Source: RGIG5057 sp964642045
Lineage (GTDB): Bacteria; Bacillota; Clostridia; TANB77; CAG-465
Direction of reading: 5' to 3'
NCBI GenBank assembly: GCA_964642045.1
Contig: CAZXLZ010000006.1
Coordinates: 1 to 36,275, forward strand
Length of the DNA: 36,275 bases
The notes beneath the pieces were generated by a model. The model was not told where the DNA came from, did no database searches, and was given only the letters and a program-made list of their open reading frames with translations. Shown in pieces: positions 23,087 to 31,549 of this stretch. Each line of letters opens with the position of its first letter. Positions within the stretch are counted from its first letter, which is position 1. Position numbers and translations under genes: made by a program.

Positions 23087-23851
23087 CTAACCTATTATTA
23101 CTAGTTTTATTTTTTTCTTTTCCATATTTATTCTCTTTATACTAACAAGTACTTTTTGACCATATTCCATTCCATTTACGTGTTCAGCAATTCCAACTAG
23201 ATTTGGCTTTAATTCAACGAATATACCTGTTTTCATTCTATTTCTTATTATTCCTTCTACTATGTCCCCCTCTTTTAAGTTTTTAACATTTGACTCAAAA
23301 GTTCCAAGATTTTCTTTATATGAAAGTTCTATCTTACCAGTATCTCTATCGTATTTTTTTACTATAACAGATATTCTCTGACCAAGCCTTAATACATCTG
23401 ATGCATGATTTACATTTACATCAGTTATGTTTTGAAGTTTAAGCATACCTGTTACTCCCCCACCAATATCAACAAAAGCAGCATAGTCCGTTAGACTTCT
23501 AACTATCCCTCTCATTTTCATGCCAGGTTTTAAGTGCATGTACATCCATTTTCTTACCTTAAGTTCTAATATTTTTTTTGACATAACAACAACTACTTTT
23601 CCATCTGCCTCTGTTATTATCTCTTTTATACAAGCTTCTACTTTTTTTCCAGCTTTGTTTACTATATGTTTAGTATCAACAAGACCATCATCTTCTACAA
23701 CACTTGAAGCTTCTGCTCTTGGAAGTATTGCTTTTATATCATCTCCAACATATCCTACCATGTTAAAACTATCATCTATATTTTCAACTTTCATCTCAAG
23801 CACTTGCTTTGTATCTCTTATCTCTTCTAATTGTTTTATATCTATTTTCAT
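23087..23851 (-). CDS. S1-domain RNA-binding protein, last gene of the secretion-like operon
   Basis: A 254-residue cytoplasmic protein built mostly from S1 (OB-fold) units: a degenerate one at about 15-92, a clear one at 108-178 (KPGMKMRGIVRSLTDYAAFVDIGG with LSYKE at its end), and a third at 193-252 (EGDIVEGIIRNRMKTGIFVEL). It resembles ribosomal protein S1 and related RNA-binding proteins but is shorter and lacks the full set of repeats. It starts 8 bases after the stop of a membrane protein gene and so shares the operon. It may bind mRNA or nucleic acid for the system; that is inference. Confidence 0.85.
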   Translation of the reverse strand: MKIDIKQLEEIRDTKQVLEMKVENIDDSFNMVGYVGDDIKAILPRAEASSVVEDDGLVDTKHIVNKAGKKVEACIKEIITEADGKVVVVMSKKILELKVRKWMYMHLKPGMKMRGIVRSLTDYAAFVDIGGGVTGMLKLQNITDVNVNHASDVLRLGQRISVIVKKYDRDTGKIELSYKENLGTFESNVKNLKEGDIVEGIIRNRMKTGIFVELKPNLVGIAEHVNGMEYGQKVLVSIKRINMEKKKIKLVIIG

Positions 23852-23859
23852 TTTTTCTC

Positions 23860-24408
23860 CTAACCTACAAATTCCTTATCTGGAATTTGTAAAACATAAT
23901 TATATGGCGATATTTCTATTACGTGAATATCTATACTTTTATTTTTATCTAAGGACTCTTCCTCGCTTAATATATTAAAGCTATCTGGAAACTTAAGTCC
24001 TTTTTTTACAACCAAGATATTATATACATAAACATCTTGACCACTTTCATTTTTAGTTTTTGAAACAAGTTCTATATAACTTTCATTATTACTATCTTTT
24101 ATTCTTACCTTGTTTATAACTGTCTTCTTTATACTATTTGAGTACATATTATAATAACTTTCATCAAAGAAATTTTTTAGCTCAGATTCCTTCATTCTAT
24201 TAATATTATATACAAAACATTTAATATAGTCAAGCGAGACTTTATTTCCGTTATAATCAGTCTCTAAGGATAATTCTGGATTTTCTAAATTTTTTCTATC
24301 CGTAAAGCTACTTACGTTTTCAATTATATTTCCATTTATTATGAAAAAGTACATTAAAGCTAAAATTATAACATATATGTAAATAATCTTAGGTACATCT
24401 ATACTCAT
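23860..24408 (-). CDS. One-TM small protein of the array (member 6)
   Basis: 182 residues. A hydrophobic helix at about 7-25 is followed by an outer domain: helical start (VSLDYIKCFVYNINRMKESELKNFF), then beta-rich segments ending with YNYVLQIPDKEF. This design is shared with the other small proteins of the operon and fits an NTF2/VirB8-like fold, though this copy is the most divergent and has an extra acidic insert near 145-165. Strong site GGGAGG before ATG. It lies between another array member and the S1-domain gene. Confidence 0.72.
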   Translation of the reverse strand: MSIDVPKIIYIYVIILALMYFFIINGNIIENVSSFTDRKNLENPELSLETDYNGNKVSLDYIKCFVYNINRMKESELKNFFDESYYNMYSNSIKKTVINKVRIKDSNNESYIELVSKTKNESGQDVYVYNILVVKKGLKFPDSFNILSEEESLDKNKSIDIHVIEISPYNYVLQIPDKEFVG

Positions 24409-24419
24409 ACTTTGCCTCC

Positions 24420-24926
24420 CTACATATTTATATTATAATATTCTTCATAGATAATGCTAAATTTATCATTTATTCTATCTAGCGATATAACTATTTTATT
24501 CATCTTAGTTTTATCTTCGTTTAGTATATATTCGTAAGCCTTAGGATCTGATTTATCAAAAGTTGTTACATAACACCTATATGTACTCCCGAAAAGCTTA
24601 TATGCATATCTTATAACTACCTCATATTCCCCATAAGATAAAATTTCATTTTGCATTTTTAAATATTCTTCATTTGATTTTCTACTAACAATAGCAGTAG
24701 AATGCTTTGCTTTTTCAAATTGTCCATAATACAAGTAATCATAATATTTAGTTATACATTCCGAAAGCTCTGATATTTCCGTTTTATTTACTACCTGATT
24801 TGTATCATCAAACATGTTTATAAATAAAACCTTGGTAAAACTAAATCCTATATAAAGTACTATTAAAGCTAATATTATTATAAATATAAAGTTAAAGAAA
24901 AGTGATATTTTTCTTGAAGTTCCCAT
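24420..24926 (-). CDS. One-TM small protein of the array (member 5)
   Basis: I use the ATG at 24926 (MGTSRKISLFFNF, 168 residues) with AGGAGG 7 bases upstream; the TTG two codons earlier overlaps that spacing. A TM helix at about 8-31 is followed by helix-plus-sheet order: SECITKYYDYLYYGQFEKAKHSTAIVSRKS, then YEVVIRYAYKLFGSTYRCYV and KIVISLDRINDKFSIIYEEYY. The KYYDYL...GQFEKA segment is the same theme as in other members. Predicted anchor inside, domain outside. Unknown exact role; VirB8-like is inferred. Confidence 0.75.
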   Translation of the reverse strand: MGTSRKISLFFNFIFIIILALIVLYIGFSFTKVLFINMFDDTNQVVNKTEISELSECITKYYDYLYYGQFEKAKHSTAIVSRKSNEEYLKMQNEILSYGEYEVVIRYAYKLFGSTYRCYVTTFDKSDPKAYEYILNEDKTKMNKIVISLDRINDKFSIIYEEYYNINM

Positions 24927-24937
24927 ATTCAATCCTC

Positions 24938-25402
24938 CTAATCAATATCAATCTTATATACATTACTTGCATATTCATTAAGCTTAAGTCTATTAATTAT
25001 AGTTTCATCATCTTCTTTATCTTGCACTTTATATTCATAAACATTCATCTTTTTTAAACTTTCTTCACTTAAAATTATATATCTAAAATTCCACTCTTCT
25101 TTATCAATATTTTTATACTTCTTCTCACTATAACTTTTAAATTTATCTACGGAATTTGTTAGTTTCGATTTAGATTCATTTGACTGCATATTGTATGCCA
25201 GATTATACTTTCCATCCTTTATATATGTTATATATTCCTCTATATAATCTTCCTTTGTAGTCGATACTATGTTTAGTGATACATATGAATTATTTTCATT
25301 TTTCTTATTTATCTCATCTAAAAAATTTATACCTATAAAATAGCAAGCCATTAGAAATATCAAAATTATCATTATAGTGTTTTTCGATTTAGATTCATAC
25401 AT
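24938..25402 (-). CDS. One-TM small protein of the array (member 4)
   Basis: Start placed at the ATG at 25402 (MYESKSKNTIMIILIF, 154 residues), since GGAGG lies 9 bases upstream. The earlier ATG at 25420 contains that site and overlaps the previous gene. TM helix at about 8-25, then KEDYIEEYITYIKDGKYNLAYNMQSNESKSKL, the clearest form of the shared helical motif, and a beta-rich end VYEYKVQDKEDDE...YKIDID. Confidence 0.75.
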   Translation of the reverse strand: MYESKSKNTIMIILIFLMACYFIGINFLDEINKKNENNSYVSLNIVSTTKEDYIEEYITYIKDGKYNLAYNMQSNESKSKLTNSVDKFKSYSEKKYKNIDKEEWNFRYIILSEESLKKMNVYEYKVQDKEDDETIINRLKLNEYASNVYKIDID

Positions 25403-25407
25403 TTTTC

Positions 25408-25881
25408 TTAACCTCCACATATAGCTTTTATATTAAGGACTCTAAAATATCCTTCTTGTTTATTTAACTTTATAACTATTTTAATAGGTTCTGAAGCAGT
25501 ATTTTGATTTCTAGTATATAAATCACATAAATAAATGTCTGTATCTAAAATTGTAATATTGTTGAATATGACATCAAACATATCAGATGTAACTAAGTTA
25601 TTCTTAATTTCTTGATATTCCTCTATTCTTAGTCTTGCTTTGTATAAAGACATATCTTTTAATACATCATACTCCTCATTTTTTATACATCTTAAGTATT
25701 TTTTTATAACTGTGCTTAAATCTAAATAAATTTCATCGTTTCTTAATGGAATAGTGCTGTCTTCTTCTATAATATGATAAATATAATTAATTCTTAATAA
25801 TCTTAATATTACATTAAAAACCATAAAAGTAACAACTATTACACCGATACATATTAATATATTTCTTATATTTATTTTCAT
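25408..25881 (-). CDS. One-TM small protein of the array (member 3)
   Basis: 157 residues, TM helix at about 8-27, then a short linker and STVIKKYLRCIKNEEYDVLKDMSLYKARL, matching the shared helical motif, followed by beta segments DVIFNNITILDTDIYLCDLY and KIVIKLNKQEGYFRVLNI. Two cysteines lie in the outer domain, which is odd for an exported protein of an anaerobe but not informative by itself. Site AGAGGAATAAT before ATG. Confidence 0.75.
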   Translation of the reverse strand: MKINIRNILICIGVIVVTFMVFNVILRLLRINYIYHIIEEDSTIPLRNDEIYLDLSTVIKKYLRCIKNEEYDVLKDMSLYKARLRIEEYQEIKNNLVTSDMFDVIFNNITILDTDIYLCDLYTRNQNTASEPIKIVIKLNKQEGYFRVLNIKAICGG

Positions 25882-25895
25882 ATTATTCCTCTTTC

Positions 25896-26417
25896 TTATA
25901 CATCAAAGTCAATTGTATAATCATTATTTTCATCTATATGTAAGATAAGGCATACATACCTATCTATGACAAGCTTTAATTCCTCTTCAGTAAGCTTTGT
26001 TTGATCTGGTGGTCCACTTAAATACACATCATAAATGTATGTATCATTTTCAGCATTATGTCCTCCATATTGTACATTTATTATACTTAGTTTAGTTATA
26101 TAATCCTTAGCCATAATTTCTCCAAATTTTTCTATTGTGCCACCAAATTTTTCTTTGCTTTTATCTGATAAAGAATTATATATACTTTCATACTTATATT
26201 CAGTCATGTCATTAAGTGATTCTTTAAGTAAAAGTGCTATTATATCAGTATTTCTAACATCTTGCTTCATAGGGCTTTCTTCTATTTCATCAAAATACAT
26301 ACTATTTGGTCTTTTATCAGGATAGACTTTAGCTAAAACATTACCAATGATTATTATACATATAAATATTATTAATATATATACTCCATATTTTATATAT
26401 TTTTCGCTCATAATCAT
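25896..26417 (-). CDS. One-TM small protein of the array (member 2)
   Basis: 173 residues. Its first ATG overlaps the TGA of the upstream member (ATGA), so translation is probably coupled; the ATG two codons on is also possible. TM helix at about 12-30, a linker, then IIALLLKESLNDMTEYKYESIYNSLSDKSKEKFGG, and beta segments TYIYDVYLSG and ICLILHIDENNDYTIDFDV-like end. It reads like a VirB8/NTF2-type domain: helix pair, then a curved sheet. Confidence 0.75.
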   Translation of the reverse strand: MIMSEKYIKYGVYILIIFICIIIIGNVLAKVYPDKRPNSMYFDEIEESPMKQDVRNTDIIALLLKESLNDMTEYKYESIYNSLSDKSKEKFGGTIEKFGEIMAKDYITKLSIINVQYGGHNAENDTYIYDVYLSGPPDQTKLTEEELKLVIDRYVCLILHIDENNDYTIDFDV

Positions 26418-26863
26418 CCTACCTTTCCTTTTTCATATAGCTCATCATAAATTACAGTATAATAGTTTCTATGTTTATTAAATTTTACTACCATAGAAAA
26501 TTTATTTGAATAAGATATAGAATAATCAATTTTATATATATTATTTGCAAGTTTATACACATTATATGTTGTAAGATTGCTATAACTCGATAAATTATCA
26601 TTTAATGTACTTATCTTAGCTTTGCTCCTATTTGGAGCAGTTATGAAATATTTTATATTATTTATATTTTCTCTTATACTTAAGTAATATTTTAAAGCTG
26701 CATTATTACACATATTATATTCATTTTCATCTGTAATTTTTGAGCCCACTGACTCACTATTATATTTTTTGGGAAGTATGTAATCGTTATATATATCAAT
26801 AATACCTATAATTATAACTATTATAATGCATATAATACATATTCTTTTTAACCACTTTTCCAT
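26414..26863 (-). CDS. One-TM small protein of the array (member 1)
   Basis: 149 residues, the shortest member. TM helix at about 7-27 (rich in Ile), then MCNNAALKYYLSIRENINNIKYF, a Ser/Asn stretch, and two beta segments (KIDYSISYSNKFSMVVKF, YYTVIYDELYE). The ATG follows AAAGGAGAGATAT. It is the first of six genes in a row of this design and begins just after a hairpin that separates them from the large surface protein gene. Confidence 0.75.
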   Translation of the reverse strand: MEKWLKRICIICIIIVIIIGIIDIYNDYILPKKYNSESVGSKITDENEYNMCNNAALKYYLSIRENINNIKYFITAPNRSKAKISTLNDNLSSYSNLTTYNVYKLANNIYKIDYSISYSNKFSMVVKFNKHRNYYTVIYDELYEKGKVG

Positions 26864-26885
26864 ATATCTCTCCTTTCATATATAA

Positions 26886-26925
26886 TAAGTGGTAGTGCTC
26901 GTTTTATTTTAAGCCACTACCACAT
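26886..26925 (-). terminator. Hairpin between the large surface protein and the small-protein array
   Basis: Perfect 9-bp arms GTGGTAGTG and CACTACCAC (26889-26897 and 26915-26923) with a 17-base loop. On the minus strand the tail is TTATTATATA, a weak T-rich tract. It may give partial termination or protect the upstream message end, so that the array is made at a different level. Confidence 0.5.
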
Positions 26926-26932
26926 TTGCTTT

Positions 26933-29900
26933 TTAATTAGATATAAATACAAAAGTTCCTTTTTCATTGTACTTAGTACTATAACATTTTGCATGTTGAA
27001 TTATATAATCTATACTTTGTCTATCTTCAAACATACCATAATTTCCATCATTTACTATAACATCATTTCCACCTAAATAATCAGTAATAGACATCCAATG
27101 TCCAGAATTTGAGAAAGGATGATCATCAACTGCTGCAAAATGAAATACTATTGTGCCTCCATTTTGAAGATGACTTATTATTTCATTCCTTGTAACAGAA
27201 TATGCATCTCTATCATATGCATTAAATCCTAAAGCTTGACATGCCCAAGTAACTCCATAACTACCTGCAGGTTTTCCCACCAAATCCCATATCTGACCTG
27301 GATCTTTTCCATATCCTAATGCAGATAGAGCGTTTGCTGTTGCTATAAGTGGACAGCCAATTTTACCTATTGTGCCTCCATATCCATAATATGTTTCTGA
27401 ATAATATGCATCTCTTTGTTTATACACCTTATAACGTAATTCTTTTCCATTAATTGTCCTTGTCTTAACTGCATATTCCCCACTACTTCCAGTAACAGAC
27501 TCAACTATTTTATTTCCATTTTCATCTTCAGTTATATTATAGAATATAAGAGGGTCATATAAATCTGTAGCTTTATAACTTGGCATTCCTCCTTCTGGTA
27601 CTTCAAATCCATCGATATTAAATGCTACTCTGTATATAAGTGGAGTTTTATTAACTGTTCCTAAACTCTGTCCTCTAGTTGCTGTATCACCAGTACGAAC
27701 ACTTGCAGCTACGCCTTCATATATAATTAAATATTTATTGTCAGTAGAAAGAAGTAATATTCTTGATGCCTTTTCATCAACATAAACAGTTCCATCAAGT
27801 GCTGCAATTACCTTATATTTGTTTTCTTCTCCCTTTTTTACTTTTATTTTTAAAGTATTAGCTTGGTTATCATAATCAAGTACATCTTTAGAACCATTTT
27901 TTTCTTGCACTGGCCATGCTAAGCCTTCTGCTGGAAGTGAAGATATTTCTTCACTAACAACGTTATTTCCTAAAGCATCAGAAGCATGTGTTGGAAGAGC
28001 ATTATAATATGATTCTATTTCTACAAACGCAAAATCCAATTCTTTAAAGTCATAACCTTGCACTGTATTTAATCTATAACAAGCATCAATTACAGGGTCA
28101 TTACTATAATATCCATTTTTCACAACAGCTTGACTGGTGTTACCACAAAACCAATTCCAAAATGATGCCAAAGCAAAACTTAAATTATCAACAAATGAAC
28201 TTTTATCTGCTTGTGATGCAATCTCAAAGTTATATATTCCCTTATATTCATCACCATACTTACCAGCATACCTATCATTTATATTACCTGTACTTCCATT
28301 AATATACTGAAGTATTGTCATCTCCCCTTGAAGTCTCTTTGTTTGTTCTAATTTAACTTTTTCTTCCTCAGTAAGTCCATCAGTTGAATTTATATCTGCA
28401 ACCGCTTTTTTTATTTCATCGCTATTCATAAGCCTTGTCAAAGAATCTATATTATATTTATACTTAAGTTTTAAATATGTACAAAAATTCTCTGCTAAAT
28501 AATCAGAACTTGCAACTTTTACACTTTTACCTTCTTTATTTGTAAAAGTTAATTCATTTTCAGCTAGTTTTTGATTCTCTAACACTTTAGGGAATTTAGA
28601 TACATCTATTTTAGAATAATCAAAAACTTGAGGTGTAACATCTGCTCTTATTACTTTAGCTACTTGATTAAAGCTTATATGATAAAAATCAGTAAATATA
28701 TTTTTTTCTCCACTTTTAGTAGAAATTGTATAATTATCATACCACTCCTTAGATTTTTTGTCAGGGAACATTTCGTTTTCGCCTGCACCATAATCTAAGA
28801 ACCATTCAATTCTATTTATTTTTTCATAAGAATTTGCTCTTGTTCCATCTCTATTATAGTCATCTTCATCTAAATACGATAATTTATATGTTTTAGTATA
28901 ATTCTTTGGTCCTGCTTCTAGTATATCTCTATATACTGATTCAACTTTTGGACTTCCTGTATCAAAACTTATAATCCTTGATGTAAGACCCTTATCATAT
29001 GCAGTACTTTGATTATTTCCTATCCATCTGCCTTCTATATACATATCAATTTCCCATTCGTTATATGTAACTTGATACATACCTTCAGCATATTTTAATT
29101 TAGTTTCTAACGTACTTGAAACATCTCTACCAACTTTTGGTACATGACTGCCACAAAACATATCCAATAATTCATCATATGATTTATTACTAGGATCATC
29201 ATCTATATTTGTATGATAAAACATTATCTTCTTTTCAGAATCAAGCTCTTTATAACTTTCATTTAAAGGATAATCAAATGTATGTAATCGCTCACTTCCG
29301 CTTATTTGAGTTTTACTATTATTCTTATAGTCTTCCTCATTCAAACAAAATATTGGTTTTGCTTTACACTTATATTCGTCATATGGATTGCCTGGTATAA
29401 CGTCACAATGAGTTACATCTTTATTAGTTACCACGTCTTTAAAATGCTGTTCTAATTCAGCTGCAGTATATAATTTATTATATATTACACCATCATTACA
29501 TTCACTACAATAGTATAAATAATCATATTTAGTATAATCTCTAAGTACCTCGATACAAAATTCTTCTGTTCTATATAGTTGCTGCAGCTTATATACATCA
29601 AGGCTAATAGGTCCCCTCATATTATACATTACATCCAAAGCAAATGTATAATCATTTGTTGCTACATTTATAGAATAAGGAACAATCCAATGCATTAAAT
29701 ATGGATTTACTATAGATAGTACTTCATCTATATATTTTTCATATGCATATCTTTCATGTGTCATTAATACACCTAGGTAAGTTATAAAGTCACCATCTGA
29801 TACTGCATCATTTTCTTCTTTTGTGAATGAATTAATATATACATCTGGAATATATAAATTTTCAGTTTCTCCATTATCTGATAATAAGCCCTTAGCTTGC

Positions 29901-31504
29901 ATAAGTTCAAAATCTATTGGTACTGCTACACGTGTTCCGTTTACATTTTCTGTTCCATATACATTCCATACAATACTATTAAATTGATCAAATGTACTAA
30001 ATAAATATTTATATACAAGTGCAAACGTAAGATCTGTCTTTAAATAATCTTGATATAAAGCAAGATACTGACCATTCAGATTTGTAAGATAATCATCAAT
30101 AGTTGCTTTATTCTCATCACTTATAAAACTATATTGTGCATTAAGATTTGCTAAAACATCAGCCCCCATTCTAAGAAGAATCAAATCTTTAAATCCCTTA
30201 CTTATTGATTTTAATCTAACATCTCCAGTATCTCCCCCTTGGTGTTTTTCCATATCTGTATATATTTGCTGAATAGATCTAGTAGATAAAGTGCTAGCAA
30301 GCATTGAATTTACAAACTCTTCATTAGTTAGAAATAAGAAGTAATTCTGTATAGAAAAACCTGATGTTCCATACTTTCTTAACTTTTCCAACTCATCATC
30401 ACCATTTGGGTCTTCTATACTAATAGAAATTGCTTCACCTACGCTACTTGCCTTAGAAATATTTTTACCATTTACTATTCTCTCAGCTTGTCTATCAACC
30501 ATTACCTTTACTATATCATCATAATATTTGTTCATATTATTGTAAAGTAAATCTTTCATATCAGACTCATCCATCGAAAAGAAAACATATCTTTGATGGT
30601 CTTTTACATTAAATCTAAGTAATGGTCTCCCCTTCTCATCTTCTCTAGCTTTTATTATCTGAGCCAAAGTTGTATCTTCTAAATTAAATTCATAATCATA
30701 ATAATCTGCAGCAGTATTGGCAAGTGCATTAGATATTAGTCCACAAATAGCAACAAATAGTATTAATATAAGTACTACTAAAAGTACTACCAATAAAACT
30801 GGTGCTGCTGCTGTGCCAGTTGTTGTTGTTGCCGCTGTGCCCGTTGCAGCCGTGCCCGTTGTACCTGTCACTGCTGTACCCGTTGTACCTGTTACTGCTG
30901 TGCCCGTTGTACCTGTTGCAGCTGTGCCCGTTGTACCTGTTGCTGCTGGTGTTGGAGAGGCTGTTGGTGTTGTTGCTGGCTGACCGGGTGTTGCACTACC
31001 AGTACCACTACCTCCTGCTTGAGGCTGCGAAGTTCCTTGAGAATTAGGTGCATTATTATGCCCAGCTTCTTTTGTAGCTTCCTTTCCTGAATCTCCATTA
31101 TTATCTAATTTATTTTTATCATCTGCTTTTTTTCCATCTGAAGACTTATCTGAATCTTTTCTATCTGATTTATTATCATTTTCGTTATTCTTATCTACAT
31201 CGTTTTTACCATCTTGACTTTCTTCATTATTGTTCCTGTTACGATTATCATCATCTTCTTTTCTGTCTTTTTCTTCTTCATCTTCTTTTTTATCTTTTCT
31301 TCTATCATCGTCATCATCATAATCGTTATCATCTTCTTGCTGTTCTTCTTCTTCCTCTTCATCATCATTGTCGTCATCAAAATAAGAATTCATAGCTTCA
31401 AGTCTTTTTCTTCTTTGTTCTTCTTCCTCTTTAGCTTTTTTTTCTTTGGCCTTTTTTTCTCTTTCTATTCTTCTAAGTTCAGCTTTTTCTTGTGGGCTAA
31501 GCAT
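26933..31504 (-). CDS. Giant membrane-anchored surface protein with degenerate M23-like and C-terminal C39-like peptidase domains
   Basis: 1523 residues. Residues 1-150 are extremely charged (long runs of Asp/Glu with Lys/Arg) and look disordered. A Ser/Pro/Gly part and a Thr-Gly-Ala repeat (189-231) lead to a strong TM helix at about 234-259. The rest would be outside. Residues 260-1190 show no family I recognise. About 1196-1320 looks like an M23/LytM fold (VIAALDGTVYVDE, then RTGDTATRGQSLGTV) but I see none of its usual zinc-binding His/Asp motifs. The last 180 residues fit a C39-like papain-fold peptidase: Cys1384 in GCPLIATANAL, His1469 in GHWMSI, Asp1486 in VIVND. It holds the place of the cell-wall hydrolase (Orf14-like) in transfer modules. 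A wall-cutting or peptide-processing role is inferred. Confidence 0.82.
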   Translation of the reverse strand: MLSPQEKAELRRIEREKKAKEKKAKEEEEQRRKRLEAMNSYFDDDNDDEEEEEEQQEDDNDYDDDDDRRKDKKEDEEEKDRKEDDDNRNRNNNEESQDGKNDVDKNNENDNKSDRKDSDKSSDGKKADDKNKLDNNGDSGKEATKEAGHNNAPNSQGTSQPQAGGSGTGSATPGQPATTPTASPTPAATGTTGTAATGTTGTAVTGTTGTAVTGTTGTAATGTAATTTTGTAAAPVLLVVLLVVLILILFVAICGLISNALANTAADYYDYEFNLEDTTLAQIIKAREDEKGRPLLRFNVKDHQRYVFFSMDESDMKDLLYNNMNKYYDDIVKVMVDRQAERIVNGKNISKASSVGEAISISIEDPNGDDELEKLRKYGTSGFSIQNYFLFLTNEEFVNSMLASTLSTRSIQQIYTDMEKHQGGDTGDVRLKSISKGFKDLILLRMGADVLANLNAQYSFISDENKATIDDYLTNLNGQYLALYQDYLKTDLTFALVYKYLFSTFDQFNSIVWNVYGTENVNGTRVAVPIDFELMQAKGLLSDNGETENLYIPDVYINSFTKEENDAVSDGDFITYLGVLMTHERYAYEKYIDEVLSIVNPYLMHWIVPYSINVATNDYTFALDVMYNMRGPISLDVYKLQQLYRTEEFCIEVLRDYTKYDYLYYCSECNDGVIYNKLYTAAELEQHFKDVVTNKDVTHCDVIPGNPYDEYKCKAKPIFCLNEEDYKNNSKTQISGSERLHTFDYPLNESYKELDSEKKIMFYHTNIDDDPSNKSYDELLDMFCGSHVPKVGRDVSSTLETKLKYAEGMYQVTYNEWEIDMYIEGRWIGNNQSTAYDKGLTSRIISFDTGSPKVESVYRDILEAGPKNYTKTYKLSYLDEDDYNRDGTRANSYEKINRIEWFLDYGAGENEMFPDKKSKEWYDNYTISTKSGEKNIFTDFYHISFNQVAKVIRADVTPQVFDYSKIDVSKFPKVLENQKLAENELTFTNKEGKSVKVASSDYLAENFCTYLKLKYKYNIDSLTRLMNSDEIKKAVADINSTDGLTEEEKVKLEQTKRLQGEMTILQYINGSTGNINDRYAGKYGDEYKGIYNFEIASQADKSSFVDNLSFALASFWNWFCGNTSQAVVKNGYYSNDPVIDACYRLNTVQGYDFKELDFAFVEIESYYNALPTHASDALGNNVVSEEISSLPAEGLAWPVQEKNGSKDVLDYDNQANTLKIKVKKGEENKYKVIAALDGTVYVDEKASRILLLSTDNKYLIIYEGVAASVRTGDTATRGQSLGTVNKTPLIYRVAFNIDGFEVPEGGMPSYKATDLYDPLIFYNITEDENGNKIVESVTGSSGEYAVKTRTINGKELRYKVYKQRDAYYSETYYGYGGTIGKIGCPLIATANALSALGYGKDPGQIWDLVGKPAGSYGVTWACQALGFNAYDRDAYSVTRNEIISHLQNGGTIVFHFAAVDDHPFSNSGHWMSITDYLGGNDVIVNDGNYGMFEDRQSIDYIIQHAKCYSTKYNEKGTFVFISN
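30812..30957 (-). repeat. 24-bp tandem repeat coding for TGTTGTAx units
   Basis: About four to five imperfect copies of a 24-bp unit encode the 8-residue unit T-G-T-T-G-T-A-A/V just before the TM helix of the large surface protein. The stretch is far more GC-rich than its surroundings. Copy number may vary between strains by slippage. Confidence 0.85.
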
Positions 31505-31549
31505 AACTTTTTTTCGCCTCCTCCCTTTTTAAGTAAAAATTAATTATTT

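Noticed and set aside
21000..23090. Attachment sites or direct repeats marking the end of an integrated element
   Set aside because: I looked for repeats and a tRNA gene by eye and found none. The other end lies outside the window, so this cannot be settled here.
30812..30957. Short regular repeats as a possible CRISPR array
   Set aside because: The units are contiguous, without spacers, and stay in frame within a gene. No cas genes are near.
30717..31098. Several open frames on both strands opposite or beside the Thr-Gly-Ala repeat
   Set aside because: They are by-products of the 24-bp periodic, low-complexity sequence and have no ribosome binding sites.
31195..31543. Hydrophobic plus-strand and Met/Lys-rich minus-strand frames over the acidic N-terminus region
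   Set aside because: Shadows of the Asp/Glu codon runs; the composition is pure low complexity.
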